A DNA stretch of 64,000 nt from Claveliimonas acetigenes (GCF_025567385.1 NZ_JAOQJU010000001.1:186001-250000), one strand, 5' to 3'. Numbered from the stretch's first letter, positions 41,891 to 51,752 are shown. Notes: generated from the letters alone by a model not told the origin. Made by a program: numbers and translations.

Positions 41891-42887
41891 TGGCGGAACT
41901 GTATTAGGTATTATAGGAAAAATACTGAAAGAACTGGAATCGGGAAGGCTTCCGAGGAGATTTCCGGCGGAAGGTAACTTTGTAATGTCCAGGAGTACAG
42001 TAATGGCGGTTTCAGTTCTTGTTATTCTGGTTCTGGCTTTTGCCGCTGCGCTATTTGCATGGCGGCTGAAAAAAAGAAAGCGAGCGGAAGATAAGAAGGG
42101 AAGGAGCGTCGATGAGATTGTACATACAGAAGAGCTGCCTCCGAAGAAGGTGGGAAATCCTGTGGGCAAGGTACATCATATCGGAAAACGTGCGAACCAG
42201 CAGGATAGCTTCGGAGTAATGGAAGTGGAGAACGGTATGTTTGCTGTTGTTGCAGATGGCATGGGAGGGTTGTCGGATGGCGATAAAGTCAGCCAGAAAA
42301 TTGTCCTTACTATGCTGCAGGATGCGTCAGAGCTTACGAAAGGGCAGATGGGGAAACGGCCGCTTTATACTATGGTTTCCCGGGCAAACCGGGAGGTTCT
42401 GCGGATGCTGGCGGCGTCTCCGGGAAGCAGAAGCGGCTCTACCGTGATTGCTGTCCTGACGGAAGGAAGCAGTTTTCAATGGATTTCCGTAGGGGACAGC
42501 CGGATCTATCTGTATCACGCAGGACAATTGATGCAGATCAATAGTGAACATATTTACGAAAAGGAATTGTTGAAACGGGCAGTAAACCAGGAAGTTTCTT
42601 TTGCAGAAATACAGACGGATAAACAGAAGAAAAGAATTACCAGCTATATTGGAATGGGAGAGATCAAGCATATTGAAGGCAGCCTGAACCCGGTTAAGGC
42701 GCAGGCGGGGGATAAGCTTCTCCTGATGAGCGACGGAGTGTTTAATACGCTGCCGGAACGGGAAATATGCAGGATTCTTGAAATGGCGGAAGATGCGGAG
42801 GAAGCAGCGGAGGTTGTGAAGAAACAGGTGCTTGCGCGTCAGAATCCCAGGCAGGACAACTTCACAGCCGTGATTCTGGAACTTTGA
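41883..42887 (+). CDS. Membrane-anchored PP2C phosphatase
   Basis: A 334-residue PPM/PP2C phosphatase. A short N-terminal segment is followed by a span (VMAVSVLVILVLAFAAALFAW) and a cytoplasmic PP2C domain with metal-binding motifs RANQQDSFGV, ADGMGGLSDGD, GDSRIYLY, SDGVFN and DNFTAV, all with the needed Asp residues. It would remove phosphates placed by the island kinases. I prefer ATG 41883 (GGAGAAAGG at 41864-41872), inside the end of the FHA gene; upstream TTG 41850 is possible. It precedes the kinase-FHA gene by 16 bp. Confidence 0.9.
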   Translation: MYDGGTVLGIIGKILKELESGRLPRRFPAEGNFVMSRSTVMAVSVLVILVLAFAAALFAWRLKKRKRAEDKKGRSVDEIVHTEELPPKKVGNPVGKVHHIGKRANQQDSFGVMEVENGMFAVVADGMGGLSDGDKVSQKIVLTMLQDASELTKGQMGKRPLYTMVSRANREVLRMLAASPGSRSGSTVIAVLTEGSSFQWISVGDSRIYLYHAGQLMQINSEHIYEKELLKRAVNQEVSFAEIQTDKQKKRITSYIGMGEIKHIEGSLNPVKAQAGDKLLLMSDGVFNTLPEREICRILEMAEDAEEAAEVVKKQVLARQNPRQDNFTAVILEL

Positions 42888-42903
42888 CTTTGCGGAGGAA
42901 AAT

Positions 42904-44247
42904 ATGGGACAGGAAAGTCGTTGTATTCATTGTATGCAGGGCGTTGTTTTGCGGGGAGTGTGTACAAGCTGTGGAAAACCGGAGACAGAGGACGCCCAGC
43001 GTCCGATAAATGCGCTTCCGGTCAGATATTTATTGGGACAGAAGCAATATGAGCTTGGCAGAGTGCTGGGAAGCGGGGGATATGGAATTACCTATCTTGC
43101 ATGGGATCAAAAAGGAGAACGCCGGGTCGCTGTGAAAGAGTTGTTCCCGGCGCATGCGGTACGGCGCGGAGAAAATGGACGGGACGTAGTGGTAACGCAG
43201 GGGCAGCAGCAGTATTTTCAGCATGTGAAACAAAGGTTTTGTGAGGAAGCGCAAGCCTTATACGGGCTGAAAAATGTTCCGGAAGTTATAGACGTCTATC
43301 GTTTGTTTGAGGAGAACGGAACGGCTTATTATGTGATGGAATATCTGGAAGGTATGGATTTAAAAAAACACCTTCTGAAAAACGGAAGAATGAGCTGGGG
43401 ACAGATTACGAATCCTCTCTGCATGATTCTGCGTGCGCTGTATGCGCTTCATGGCAGGAATCTGATTCACAGAGACATCAGCCCGGATAATATTTTCATG
43501 CTTAATGACGGCAGGGTAAAGCTGATAGATTTTGGCTCGGCGCGGAATTATTCAGATTCTAAGTATATGACAACTATTTTGAAAGCACGGTTTGCCCCTT
43601 ATGAACAGTTTGAGGCAAATGGGAAGCAGGGACCGTGGACGGATATCTATTCTCTCAGCGTTACAGTGTATTACGCTCTCAGCGGCATTCTGCCTCCCAG
43701 GGCAACAGATCGTTATATTGCGTGGAGGATGCAGTCCGGGGCGCCGGACATGGTGAAACCAATCCGGGAGCTTTGTTCCGACATACCGCCGAATGCGGCG
43801 CAGGCATTGCACAAAGGGATGGCGCCTGCGGCGAGCCAGAGATATCCGTCAATCCGGGAATTTGCAGAGGCGCTTTTCCCGGGGAAAAATATTCTGACGG
43901 CCGGGAAACCTGCTGTAATCGATAACCGGCAAAGAGTGGGAGCCTGTATGAAATGTGTTGACGGAATCATGGCAGAAAGGCAGTATTCTCTTCAAGCCGA
44001 TATGCTGGTAACGGTTGGGCGTGACAGCAGGTGCCAGCTCAGATATCCGCCGGATAGTCAGGGAATCAGCCGTCGGCATTGTTCTTTTATTATGGATAAG
44101 AGAGGGAAGGTCTATGTCCGGGATGAGGGTTCTACCTATGGGACGTATCTGAACGGAGCCCGCTTAAAGCCCATGGCATGGTATCTGGTTGGCAGCGGGA
44201 GCCGGATAAGTTTTGCGAAAGAGACATACAGTGTCATCTGTAGTTGA
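42904..44247 (+). CDS. Zinc-ribbon Ser/Thr kinase with C-terminal FHA domain
   Basis: A 447-residue soluble kinase. N-terminal CxxC pairs (Cys7, 10, 20, 23) form a zinc ribbon; the kinase domain covers residues about 50-335 with GSGGYGITY, Lys78 in VAVKELFPAH, HRDISPDN (189-196) and DFG (209-211), so it should be active. The last 90 residues form an FHA domain (VTVGRDSRCQL, ISRRHCSFI, STYGTYLNG). No membrane span. Kinase plus own FHA permits autophosphorylation-dependent assembly. GGAGGAAA precedes ATG 42904. It is flanked by two PP2C genes. Confidence 0.92.
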   Translation: MGQESRCIHCMQGVVLRGVCTSCGKPETEDAQRPINALPVRYLLGQKQYELGRVLGSGGYGITYLAWDQKGERRVAVKELFPAHAVRRGENGRDVVVTQGQQQYFQHVKQRFCEEAQALYGLKNVPEVIDVYRLFEENGTAYYVMEYLEGMDLKKHLLKNGRMSWGQITNPLCMILRALYALHGRNLIHRDISPDNIFMLNDGRVKLIDFGSARNYSDSKYMTTILKARFAPYEQFEANGKQGPWTDIYSLSVTVYYALSGILPPRATDRYIAWRMQSGAPDMVKPIRELCSDIPPNAAQALHKGMAPAASQRYPSIREFAEALFPGKNILTAGKPAVIDNRQRVGACMKCVDGIMAERQYSLQADMLVTVGRDSRCQLRYPPDSQGISRRHCSFIMDKRGKVYVRDEGSTYGTYLNGARLKPMAWYLVGSGSRISFAKETYSVICS

Positions 44248-44257
44248 AGGAGGTAAA

Positions 44258-44980
44258 ATGAGCGATATTTCAATCTATGGCTATACCGATATCGGAGGGC
44301 GGAAAGAAAACGAAGACTCCGGCGATATTCGTATTTATGGGAAAAATCTTGTGGCAGTCATTGCAGATGGACTGGGCGGACAGGGAGAAGGAAAGACCGC
44401 CTCAGAGACGGCTGTCAGCCGTTTGCTTGCGTGCGGCAGTAAAGAAGGATTCCCGGGAACGAAAGAAGTAAGCAGAGCCTTTTGTGCGGCAAATGAAGCC
44501 ATTTTAAAAAAGCAATTAAATCAGTTCCATATGAAGACGACGGCAGTGTATCTTTGTATCTGTAAAAATCAGGCGATCTGGGGACATGTGGGAGATTCCA
44601 GGCTGTATCATTTCCAGGATGGAGAGCTCTGCCATTATACCCTGGATCACAGTCTCTCCCAGATGGCAGTGGCGCTGGGGGAGATAGAGCGCAAGGATAT
44701 TCCGGAACATCCGCAGCGGAGCCGGCTTTTGCGGGCGCTGGGATGCGAGGGGGAAGAGGCAGAAGTACATGAACCGGTGACCTTGGGCAAGGGGAGACAT
44801 GCCTTTTTGCTCTGTACGGATGGATTCTGGGAGTATTTTAGCGATGAAGAAATCGGTGAAGTATTGGATATTTCTGCAACAGCAGAGGAGTGGCTTACCA
44901 AATTACATGGGCGGCTGAAAAAACGCTGCGGAAGTGAAAATGATAATAATACTGCGACAGCAGTTATTCTGGAGGTATAG
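44258..44980 (+). CDS. Soluble PP2C phosphatase
   Basis: A 240-residue cytosolic PP2C phosphatase from ATG 44258 behind GAAGGAGG. Motifs KENEDSGDI, ADGLGGQGEG, GDSRLYHF, LCTDGFWE and DNNTATAV give the two-metal active site. It differs from the anchored phosphatase at 41883 and may act on a different pool of targets. Eleven bp after the kinase-FHA gene and 2 bp before the VWA-FHA gene: co-transcribed. Confidence 0.92.
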   Translation: MSDISIYGYTDIGGRKENEDSGDIRIYGKNLVAVIADGLGGQGEGKTASETAVSRLLACGSKEGFPGTKEVSRAFCAANEAILKKQLNQFHMKTTAVYLCICKNQAIWGHVGDSRLYHFQDGELCHYTLDHSLSQMAVALGEIERKDIPEHPQRSRLLRALGCEGEEAEVHEPVTLGKGRHAFLLCTDGFWEYFSDEEIGEVLDISATAEEWLTKLHGRLKKRCGSENDNNTATAVILEV

Positions 44981-44982
44981 GG

Positions 44983-46605
44983 ATGAAGGGAAGAAAGAGG
45001 AAGAATCTGAGGTATCCATATATTTCTGTACTGCTTCTTTTGGGAGCGCTGTTCTTTTCATCCATTCCGGCAGAGGCTTCTTCCGGCGGATTTCTGGAAG
45101 GATATGAAACAGAAGAAGGACAAATAAAACTTTTTTGTGACATTCCGGAAAATGGAGAAGCAGCCGCAGAGGAAACGCAATTTGCGGTTACACTGAGTTC
45201 TCAGGAACTTCCGGCATTGGGGATTACTACGGCAGGAGAAGAACATACACCCATGACTTTTTATTGCCTTGTGGATGTCTCCGGTTCTATGGGACAGGAG
45301 CAGATGGATCAGGCGAAGGCAGTATTGACGGCAATCAGTCAGGGGATGAACGAGAACGATAATATGGTGATAAGCTCTCTTGGCAACCAGCTCTCGGACA
45401 GTGGTTTTTTGTCTGATAAAAATGCGATTAACGCAGAAATCCAGAATCTGCAGATTGGAAATGAGGATACGAATTTATACGCGGGGATTGTAAAAAGTAT
45501 TGATATATTGAAAACGGACATCAGGGTGAACCCGAAAAAATGCCTGTTAATCTTGTCGGATGGGCAGGACGACCAGAAAAGCGGCATTACCCAGAGTGAG
45601 GCAGAGCAGGCGGTCCTGGATTCATCGATACCGATTTATACAGTGGCGACACTGCCAAGCGATCCCTCTGGCGGGCAGCTTGAATTTGCGAAGCTGTTGG
45701 GCAGTTTTGCAAGGATATCGGTGGGTGGAATCCATTACGCACCGGTTGTGGATGGTACAGATGCATCATCGGTTGGACAGGCCATTTTGCAAAAAGAGAG
45801 GAACTGTGTGGTTCTGACGCTGGATACTTCGCAGGTCGATGCGGAGGGAAAGGATATTCTGCTTTTACGGGTAATCTATACGGCAAAAGACCAGACTGTC
45901 CTCGAAGATACGATGGAGATTTTTTCAGAAGACCTGAAGATTGCGGAGGCGCCGGATACGGAAGAAGGTGCAGAACCCGGATCGGAACCTGAATCAGAGC
46001 CAGAAGAACCGGAACCGGAACCTGCCCGGGAGCCGGAACCGGAACCTGAATCAGAGCCGGATCATCGGTTGTGGATTGCCATAGGGGTACTTGCGGTGCT
46101 TGTTATTATAGCAGGAATCCTCGCCGTCTTTTTCGCTAAAAAGAAGAAGGGGGAAAAATTGTCTGCAGAAGAGTCCGGGGCAGGGGACTTCGGGGTGGAA
46201 GATTACGAGGAGAAAAAAGCGGATGAAATAGAACCTTCAAAAGAGGATGGACAGGCGGAGCAGAAGGAGAACAGGCGGATTGTGTACGAAGTGCGGTTTA
46301 CGGCTATCGGGTATGAAAATATTTGCCGTACGCTGCAGATGGAAGAGGGGCGTGTTATGACGCTTGGGCGCGACAAACGCTCAGAACTCATCCTGAATCC
46401 GGAAGATAAACGGTTGTCGGGCGTCCACTGTAAAGTATGCTGCGAGAAGAATCAATTCAATATCCAGGATATGGATTCGCGGAACGGAACCTTTGTCAAC
46501 GGTGTCCCGATCAGGAACCTTGGAATGACGGCAGTGGAAAACGGCCACACTGCCCGGATGGGAAGCTACGAATACAGGATTACGATTATGAGAAAAGAGG
46601 AGTAG
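44983..46605 (+). CDS. Membrane VWA domain protein with intracellular FHA domain
   Basis: A 540-residue protein: signal peptide (YISVLLLLGALFFSSIPAEA), an extracellular von Willebrand factor A domain with a MIDAS DxSxS (D98, S100, S102 in LVDVSGSMG), a further Thr and Asp in the fold (NEDTNLYAG, LSDGQDD), a beta-rich domain, a Glu/Pro repeat stalk (about 320-360), a span at about 364-385, an acidic linker and a C-terminal FHA domain (MTLGRDKRSE, LSGVHCKV, DSRNGTFVNG). It probably binds an extracellular or membrane ligand in a metal-dependent way. VWA, PP2C and kinase genes together recur in other bacteria. Confidence 0.9.
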   Translation: MKGRKRKNLRYPYISVLLLLGALFFSSIPAEASSGGFLEGYETEEGQIKLFCDIPENGEAAAEETQFAVTLSSQELPALGITTAGEEHTPMTFYCLVDVSGSMGQEQMDQAKAVLTAISQGMNENDNMVISSLGNQLSDSGFLSDKNAINAEIQNLQIGNEDTNLYAGIVKSIDILKTDIRVNPKKCLLILSDGQDDQKSGITQSEAEQAVLDSSIPIYTVATLPSDPSGGQLEFAKLLGSFARISVGGIHYAPVVDGTDASSVGQAILQKERNCVVLTLDTSQVDAEGKDILLLRVIYTAKDQTVLEDTMEIFSEDLKIAEAPDTEEGAEPGSEPESEPEEPEPEPAREPEPEPESEPDHRLWIAIGVLAVLVIIAGILAVFFAKKKKGEKLSAEESGAGDFGVEDYEEKKADEIEPSKEDGQAEQKENRRIVYEVRFTAIGYENICRTLQMEEGRVMTLGRDKRSELILNPEDKRLSGVHCKVCCEKNQFNIQDMDSRNGTFVNGVPIRNLGMTAVENGHTARMGSYEYRITIMRKEE

Positions 46606-46609
46606 AGGA

Positions 46610-49429
46610 ATGGAGATAAACAGATGTGTGGGATGTATGAACGAGCTGAAGCCCGGGGAAAGATATTGTCCTGTCTGCGGCTGTGACAATCTGAATATTG
46701 AACAGCCGTCGTATGCGCTGCGTCCCCATACGATTTTACACGGAAGATATCTGATTGGCAAAGTTCTTGGAAAAGGGGGATTCGGAATCACATATATCGG
46801 CCTGGATCTGACCCTGAATGTGAAAGTTGCCGTGAAAGAGTATTTTCCCATGGGGGAAGTATCCAGGGAGCAGGGGCATTCGGCAGCCCTGCGGTGGAAT
46901 CCGTCGCGGGCGGGCACAGAACACCGGCAGAAGGGATATGACAGTTTCCTGAAGGAAGCCCGCAAGATGGCAAAGATTGATCAGATTCCCTCAATTGTCC
47001 GGGTGCGGGATACCTTTCTGGAAAATGAGACCGCCTACATTGTAATGGATTACGCAGAGGGAGTTACATTAAAAGAAAAGCTCCTGAAAAACGGAACCAT
47101 GACATTTTCGGAATGTGTTCAGTTATTCAGCCCGATGATAGAAGATCTGGCAAAGGTACATAAGCAGGGGATGATCCACAGGGATATCAGCCCGGACAAT
47201 ATTATGGTTCAGCCGGACGGCAGTGTCCGGCTTCTGGATCTGGGGGCTGCCAAGGATACAACGGCTGCGCAGGGGCCGGAAAGCCAGTTGGTTACCAAGA
47301 AAGGCTTCAGCCCTCTGGAACAGTATATGGATGCGGGAAAAATCGGCCCGTGGACGGATGTGTATGCGCTGTGCGCCACCATCTACTATTGCCTTACGGG
47401 AAAAGTGCTTCCCGCTTCCATGGATCGGATAGACCATGAAGAGCTGCAGTTCCCGGAAAAGATGCGGGAGCCGTTGTCGCCGAAAGCAGCAGGCGCATTA
47501 AAAGCGGGGCTGGCGGTGAAACCGGAAAAGCGTATAAAAAGCATGGAGGAATTGCTTCAGAGGCTGCAAAGCGGGAAGCCGCCGAAGCCACCTAAACCAA
47601 AATGGCTGCGCCTGGCACTGGCAGCCGCCTGTATTGCCCTTGTTCTGGGAGCAGGGATCTTCCTTGCCGGAAGAGGCGGCGGAGTAACGGTGGAACGCAT
47701 GGGGAATTCCAATGCGAATATGCTTAATTATGGAGGCTTTGCAGTAATCGCTAATGAATATGAATATTTTATCGGCGCCGACAACGCCTTGTATATGTGT
47801 GCTTATGACAAGGAGGAACAGACTTTTTACATGGGGGACAGCCAGAAAATGGCAGACTATGGCGCCTATATTAATCTGAGTGAAGAGTCTGTCTATTATA
47901 TAACGACAGATTATGTAGAGAATGCGATTTACCGGATGAACCTTGACGGAACAGAAGCAGAAAAAATTCTGGTAAGTGAAGACGGAAAATTTTTCGGATG
48001 TATGCAATATGCTGCATTATCCAATGGAGAAGAATACCTCTATTATACGTTGGAAAAAGAACCTGGTACATACCTCTATGAATTATACCGGTATAATCTG
48101 AAGGATGGCGTTTCAGAACTTTTGACAGATGACGACGTAGTCTGGTTCAATCTTTATGGGAGCAGTCTCTATATGATTCTTGCGCAGGATATAGGTACGG
48201 ATCCTAAAAGCGTTTTGGTTCGCGCGGATCTGGAAGCCGGGGAACAGGAAATCCTGGACGATGAAAAAATGTATAGCAGAGGCTTTGTGGAAGAGGATAC
48301 GATGTTTCTGTATTCCGATAAACAAGAATCTTTAGTTGTCTGCGATCTTGACGGAGAAGAGGACAGCAGTTTGGAAGGTTTTTATGATATTGACATTGAT
48401 CCAAACGGGACGATTGGCTATGGAGAGGGGTGGATTTACTATGCAAGCAGAGAAGATCAGCAGATCCATCGGGTACGGGCAAACGGAACCGGAGACAGAG
48501 TTGTGATAGAGAATCATACTGGCGTAAACATTTGTTACGACGATCATGCACTCTGGTTTATAGCGCAGAATGGCGAGGAATATACCTCTGAAATCCAGTT
48601 ATATATTGCGGGAGCCGACGGCAGTTATATCTTCGAATTATTCGAACCGGAGTCGGGATGGAGATTGCCGGAAGCCATGATTGCAGATTTTGATTATGAA
48701 AAGAGCGGGGATGGGATTGCCATTACCGGATACCACGGGAAGCGGAAAGAATTTTCCATACCGGACGAGATAGAAGGGCTGCCGGTGAAGACAATCGCAG
48801 AGGAAGCATTCATGGAAAGCGACGTAGTAAGAGTGGGGCTTCCGCAGACGGTGGAGACGATTGAAACTCAGGCATTTTGTACCTGTACAAGCCTTCAATT
48901 TATCGGTCTCCCGGAAGGTCTTGTAGAAATCGGGATAGGCGCTTTTGGAGCTTGCTTTTCCCTGACGCAGGTCGAATTTCCGGAAAGCCTGCAGAAGATA
49001 GGAGGGCTGGCATTTCATGGGACCCCATTATCGGAAGTTTATATTCCGGCAAATGTAGAATCTATCGAAACAGGGGCATTTTCCCTGAGTCAGGATGCGA
49101 AACTGACAGAATTTAAAGTCAGCGAGGAAAATGAGAGATTTTATCAGCAGGATGGCGTTTTATACGTTACCGAAGAGGACATTAAATTGCTTGTAAGTTA
49201 TCCTCAGGGCAGGGAAGGGGAATTTGCGATTCCTGACGATGTAGACGGGATTGCACCTTATGCATTTGCCAATTGTCATAAGATGACGTCCGTGAAAATA
49301 CCGGAATCGGTTATTCGTATTTTTGAGAATGCATTCTATAACTGCGAACATCTGGGCACCATCTCTGTGGCGAAAGGATGCCAGGTAGAAGACCTGGGAG
49401 ATAACAGCCCGAAGGTAGAGTACTATTAA
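46610..49429 (+). CDS. Ser/Thr kinase with membrane span, propeller-like and LRR_5 domains
   Basis: A 939-residue receptor-like kinase. Zinc ribbon (Cys6, 9, 20, 23); kinase domain to about residue 315 (GKGGFGITY, Lys76 in VAVKEYFP, HRDISPDN at 190-197, DLG at 210-212 in place of DFG); a Lys/Pro linker; span 332-354; then an extracellular region with repeated YY, DG and NL motifs like DUF5050-type beta-propeller repeats (about 360-680), and C-terminal LRR_5 repeats (BspA-like: LPQTVETIETQAFCTCTSLQ). The domain order is that of a sensor kinase. GAGGAAT precedes ATG 46610. The kinase part closely resembles the 50274 product, so they are paralogues. Confidence 0.88.
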   Translation: MEINRCVGCMNELKPGERYCPVCGCDNLNIEQPSYALRPHTILHGRYLIGKVLGKGGFGITYIGLDLTLNVKVAVKEYFPMGEVSREQGHSAALRWNPSRAGTEHRQKGYDSFLKEARKMAKIDQIPSIVRVRDTFLENETAYIVMDYAEGVTLKEKLLKNGTMTFSECVQLFSPMIEDLAKVHKQGMIHRDISPDNIMVQPDGSVRLLDLGAAKDTTAAQGPESQLVTKKGFSPLEQYMDAGKIGPWTDVYALCATIYYCLTGKVLPASMDRIDHEELQFPEKMREPLSPKAAGALKAGLAVKPEKRIKSMEELLQRLQSGKPPKPPKPKWLRLALAAACIALVLGAGIFLAGRGGGVTVERMGNSNANMLNYGGFAVIANEYEYFIGADNALYMCAYDKEEQTFYMGDSQKMADYGAYINLSEESVYYITTDYVENAIYRMNLDGTEAEKILVSEDGKFFGCMQYAALSNGEEYLYYTLEKEPGTYLYELYRYNLKDGVSELLTDDDVVWFNLYGSSLYMILAQDIGTDPKSVLVRADLEAGEQEILDDEKMYSRGFVEEDTMFLYSDKQESLVVCDLDGEEDSSLEGFYDIDIDPNGTIGYGEGWIYYASREDQQIHRVRANGTGDRVVIENHTGVNICYDDHALWFIAQNGEEYTSEIQLYIAGADGSYIFELFEPESGWRLPEAMIADFDYEKSGDGIAITGYHGKRKEFSIPDEIEGLPVKTIAEEAFMESDVVRVGLPQTVETIETQAFCTCTSLQFIGLPEGLVEIGIGAFGACFSLTQVEFPESLQKIGGLAFHGTPLSEVYIPANVESIETGAFSLSQDAKLTEFKVSEENERFYQQDGVLYVTEEDIKLLVSYPQGREGEFAIPDDVDGIAPYAFANCHKMTSVKIPESVIRIFENAFYNCEHLGTISVAKGCQVEDLGDNSPKVEYY

Positions 49430-49447
49430 GAAGGAGGGAAAATTGTG

Positions 49448-50257
49448 ATGAAGATAAGTGAGAGTGGGAAGTCAAAGAAGAAATGGCTGATCGTAGCTCT
49501 GGCAATCGTTTTGGTGATTGGAATTTTTGCGGCTATAGGCGTCATGAATGGCAGTCAGGAAGAACCGGAATATTCAGAAGACTCCGGCAACGAGGAAGAC
49601 CAGTCGGTATATTCACCCGATTCCGCTAATGAGGAAGACCAGGGAGAAGTAGAAGAAGTAGAAGCTGATTCTGATTATTCTGATTTTGTCTGGATGAAAA
49701 ATGAAACTGGAGATGGGATTGTCATTTATGGATATAACGGAGAAGAGACAGAGGTGCAGATACCGGCTGAGATAGACGGAATGTCTGTAACGGAGATTGG
49801 CGAAAAAGCTTTTTACATTAACTCTTTTTTAACAGCAGTGAACTTGCCGGACAGTATTGTGAAGATTGGAAAAGATGCTTTTAATGGTTGTTTTAATTTG
49901 GCAGAAGTGAACTTGCCGGATAGTGTTGCAGAGATTGGTGAATATGCTTTTTGCGGTTGCAGTTCTTTAATAGAAGTGAACTTGCCGGACAGTGTTGCAG
50001 AGATTGGATCAAGCACTTTCCTCAGCTGTACTTCTTTGACAAAAGTAGATTTACCGGACGGTCTGAATAAGATAGGAATGTGCGCTTTCTCTTGGTGTGA
50101 GAATCTGAGAGAAATAGATTTCCAGGATTGCAGTGGTCTGCAGGAGATTGGGATGCTTGCATTTAGTGAATGTGGGAATCTGGGAAGCATTTCCGTTCCC
50201 CAAGGCTGTAAAGTAGAGGATCAGGGTGAGAACAGCCCCCGGATAGAATACTATTAA
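49448..50257 (+). CDS. Kinase-less LRR_5 paralogue with membrane anchor
   Basis: A 269-residue protein: short basic start (MKISESGKSKKK), a span (WLIVALAIVLVIGIFAAIGV), an acidic linker and about five LRR_5 repeats of 23 residues (pattern VNLPDSVAEIGEYAFCGCSSLIE broken here as VNLPDSVAEIG, YAFCGCSSL), ending in SVPQGCKVEDQGENSPRIEYY-type sequence shared with its neighbours. It aligns with the 50274 protein from the linker before the span onward, as if the kinase had been lost. It has its own AAGGAGGG and start (ATG 49448; GTG 49445 alternative), so it is probably expressed. It lies between two kinase-LRR genes. Confidence 0.82.
   Translation: MKISESGKSKKKWLIVALAIVLVIGIFAAIGVMNGSQEEPEYSEDSGNEEDQSVYSPDSANEEDQGEVEEVEADSDYSDFVWMKNETGDGIVIYGYNGEETEVQIPAEIDGMSVTEIGEKAFYINSFLTAVNLPDSIVKIGKDAFNGCFNLAEVNLPDSVAEIGEYAFCGCSSLIEVNLPDSVAEIGSSTFLSCTSLTKVDLPDGLNKIGMCAFSWCENLREIDFQDCSGLQEIGMLAFSECGNLGSISVPQGCKVEDQGENSPRIEYY
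49836..50080 (+). repeat. 69-bp LRR_5-coding direct repeats (first array)
   Basis: Tandem in-frame repeats of about 69 bp, each with a GTGAACTTGCCGGACAG-like start. They encode 23-residue LRR_5 units. The same unit recurs at 51650-52175, so recombination between the arrays could exchange or delete LRR repeats. Confidence 0.75.
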
Positions 50258-50273
50258 GAAAGGGCAGTGTGTG

Positions 50274-51752
50274 ATGGAAATAAACAGGTGCTTAGGATGC
50301 ATGAATGAGTTGGAGGCAGGGACAAGATATTGCCCTGCCTGCGGCTTCGATAATCAGAATACAGAACAGGCGCCGTATGCCTTGCGGTGCAATTCCATTC
50401 TGCACGGCAGATACCTGGTGGGAAAGGTGCTTGGGAAAGGCGGATTTGGAATTACTTATATCGGTCTGGATCTGACGCTGGAAATCAAGGTCGCTATTAA
50501 GGAATACTTCCCCATGGGAGAAGCAACCCGGGAACAGAGCGGCACGTCCGCTCTGCAGTGGAACTATTTTGGAGAAGGAGCCGCTCTGCGCCGGAAAGGC
50601 TATGAGAGTTTCCTGAAGGAAGCACGGAAAATGGCGAAGCTGGATCAGGTGCCATCCATTGTCCGGGTGCGGGATACCTTTCTGGAAAATGAGACTGCCT
50701 ATATCGTGATGGACTATGTGGAGGGGACGACGTTAAAAGAAGCGCTACGGAAAAACGGAACGATGACATTCTCGGAGTGTGTCAAATTCCTCCGCCCCAT
50801 GCTGTTGGATCTGGAGAAGGTACATAAGCAAGGCATGATTCACAGGGATATCAGCCCGGACAACATTATGGTGAAAAAGGACGGTAGCGTGTGTCTGCTG
50901 GATCTTGGTGCGGCAAAAGATATGACGGCGGTGAAGGGACCGGAATCCCAGATGGTTACGAAGAAGGGGTTCAGTCCGCTGGAGCAATACGCGGACGAGG
51001 GGAACATCGGTCCCTGGACCGATGTGTACGCCCTGTGCGCTACGATATATTATTGTATCACGGGCAAAGTCCTCCCGGCGGCAATAGACCGGATAGAGAA
51101 GGATAATCTGCAGTTCCCGGAACACCTGCGGGAACCGCTGACGCCAGAAGCGACGGATGCACTGACGGCAGGACTGGCACTTAAGTCGGGAGAACGGATT
51201 CAGAGCGTGGAAGACCTGCTTAGCAGGTTCGAAACCGGGAATCAGGAGCCGTCCAGGGAAGAGACGGAAGAGACGGATCAGTCAGAAGAGATTCGGGCAT
51301 CTGTAGAAAAGAAGAAGGGAACGGAAGAAAAAACTCCGCGGTCAAGGAAGAAATGGCTGATAGCGGCGCTGACGGTAGTTGCGGTGGCTGGGGTATTTAC
51401 AGCTATAGGCAGCTTAGGGGGAAGTCAGGAGAAGTCGGCTTATTCGGATGCTTCGGGGGATGAGAAAGACCAGGGAAAAGAAGCAGAATCTGATTATTCC
51501 GATTTTAACTGGGAAAAAAATGAAACTGAGGATGGGATTATCATTACTGAATATAATGGGAAAGAGACAAAGGTGCGGATACCGGGGGAGATAGAAGGAT
51601 TGCCTGTAAAAAAGATTGGCTCTTGGACTTTTAATGAGTGCAATTTTTTGGAAGAAGTGGAATTGCCGGACGGTGTTGAAGAGATTGGACAATGCGTTTT
51701 TTGGTATTGTTCCTCTTTAGAAAAAATAAGCTTGTCAGATAGACTTGTATAG
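50274..51752 (+). CDS. Ser/Thr kinase-LRR_5 protein, ended by an in-frame TAG
   Basis: A 492-residue product before a premature stop. Zinc ribbon (Cys6, 9, 20, 23), kinase (GKGGFGITY, Lys76 in VAIKEYFP, HRDISPDN 190-197, DLG 210-212), an acidic linker, a span (KWLIAALTVVAVAGVFTAIG) and only two LRR_5 units before TAG 51750-51752. The frame continues with eight more LRR-like units to 52352. Sister repeats read GAG at the matching codon (VEEIG, VAEIG), so the TAG is most simply a GAG to TAG change. The kinase and membrane parts would still be made, with a short outside domain. Start: GTG 50271 or ATG 50274 after AGAAAGGG. Confidence 0.85.
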   Translation: MEINRCLGCMNELEAGTRYCPACGFDNQNTEQAPYALRCNSILHGRYLVGKVLGKGGFGITYIGLDLTLEIKVAIKEYFPMGEATREQSGTSALQWNYFGEGAALRRKGYESFLKEARKMAKLDQVPSIVRVRDTFLENETAYIVMDYVEGTTLKEALRKNGTMTFSECVKFLRPMLLDLEKVHKQGMIHRDISPDNIMVKKDGSVCLLDLGAAKDMTAVKGPESQMVTKKGFSPLEQYADEGNIGPWTDVYALCATIYYCITGKVLPAAIDRIEKDNLQFPEHLREPLTPEATDALTAGLALKSGERIQSVEDLLSRFETGNQEPSREETEETDQSEEIRASVEKKKGTEEKTPRSRKKWLIAALTVVAVAGVFTAIGSLGGSQEKSAYSDASGDEKDQGKEAESDYSDFNWEKNETEDGIIITEYNGKETKVRIPGEIEGLPVKKIGSWTFNECNFLEEVELPDGVEEIGQCVFWYCSSLEKISLSDRLV

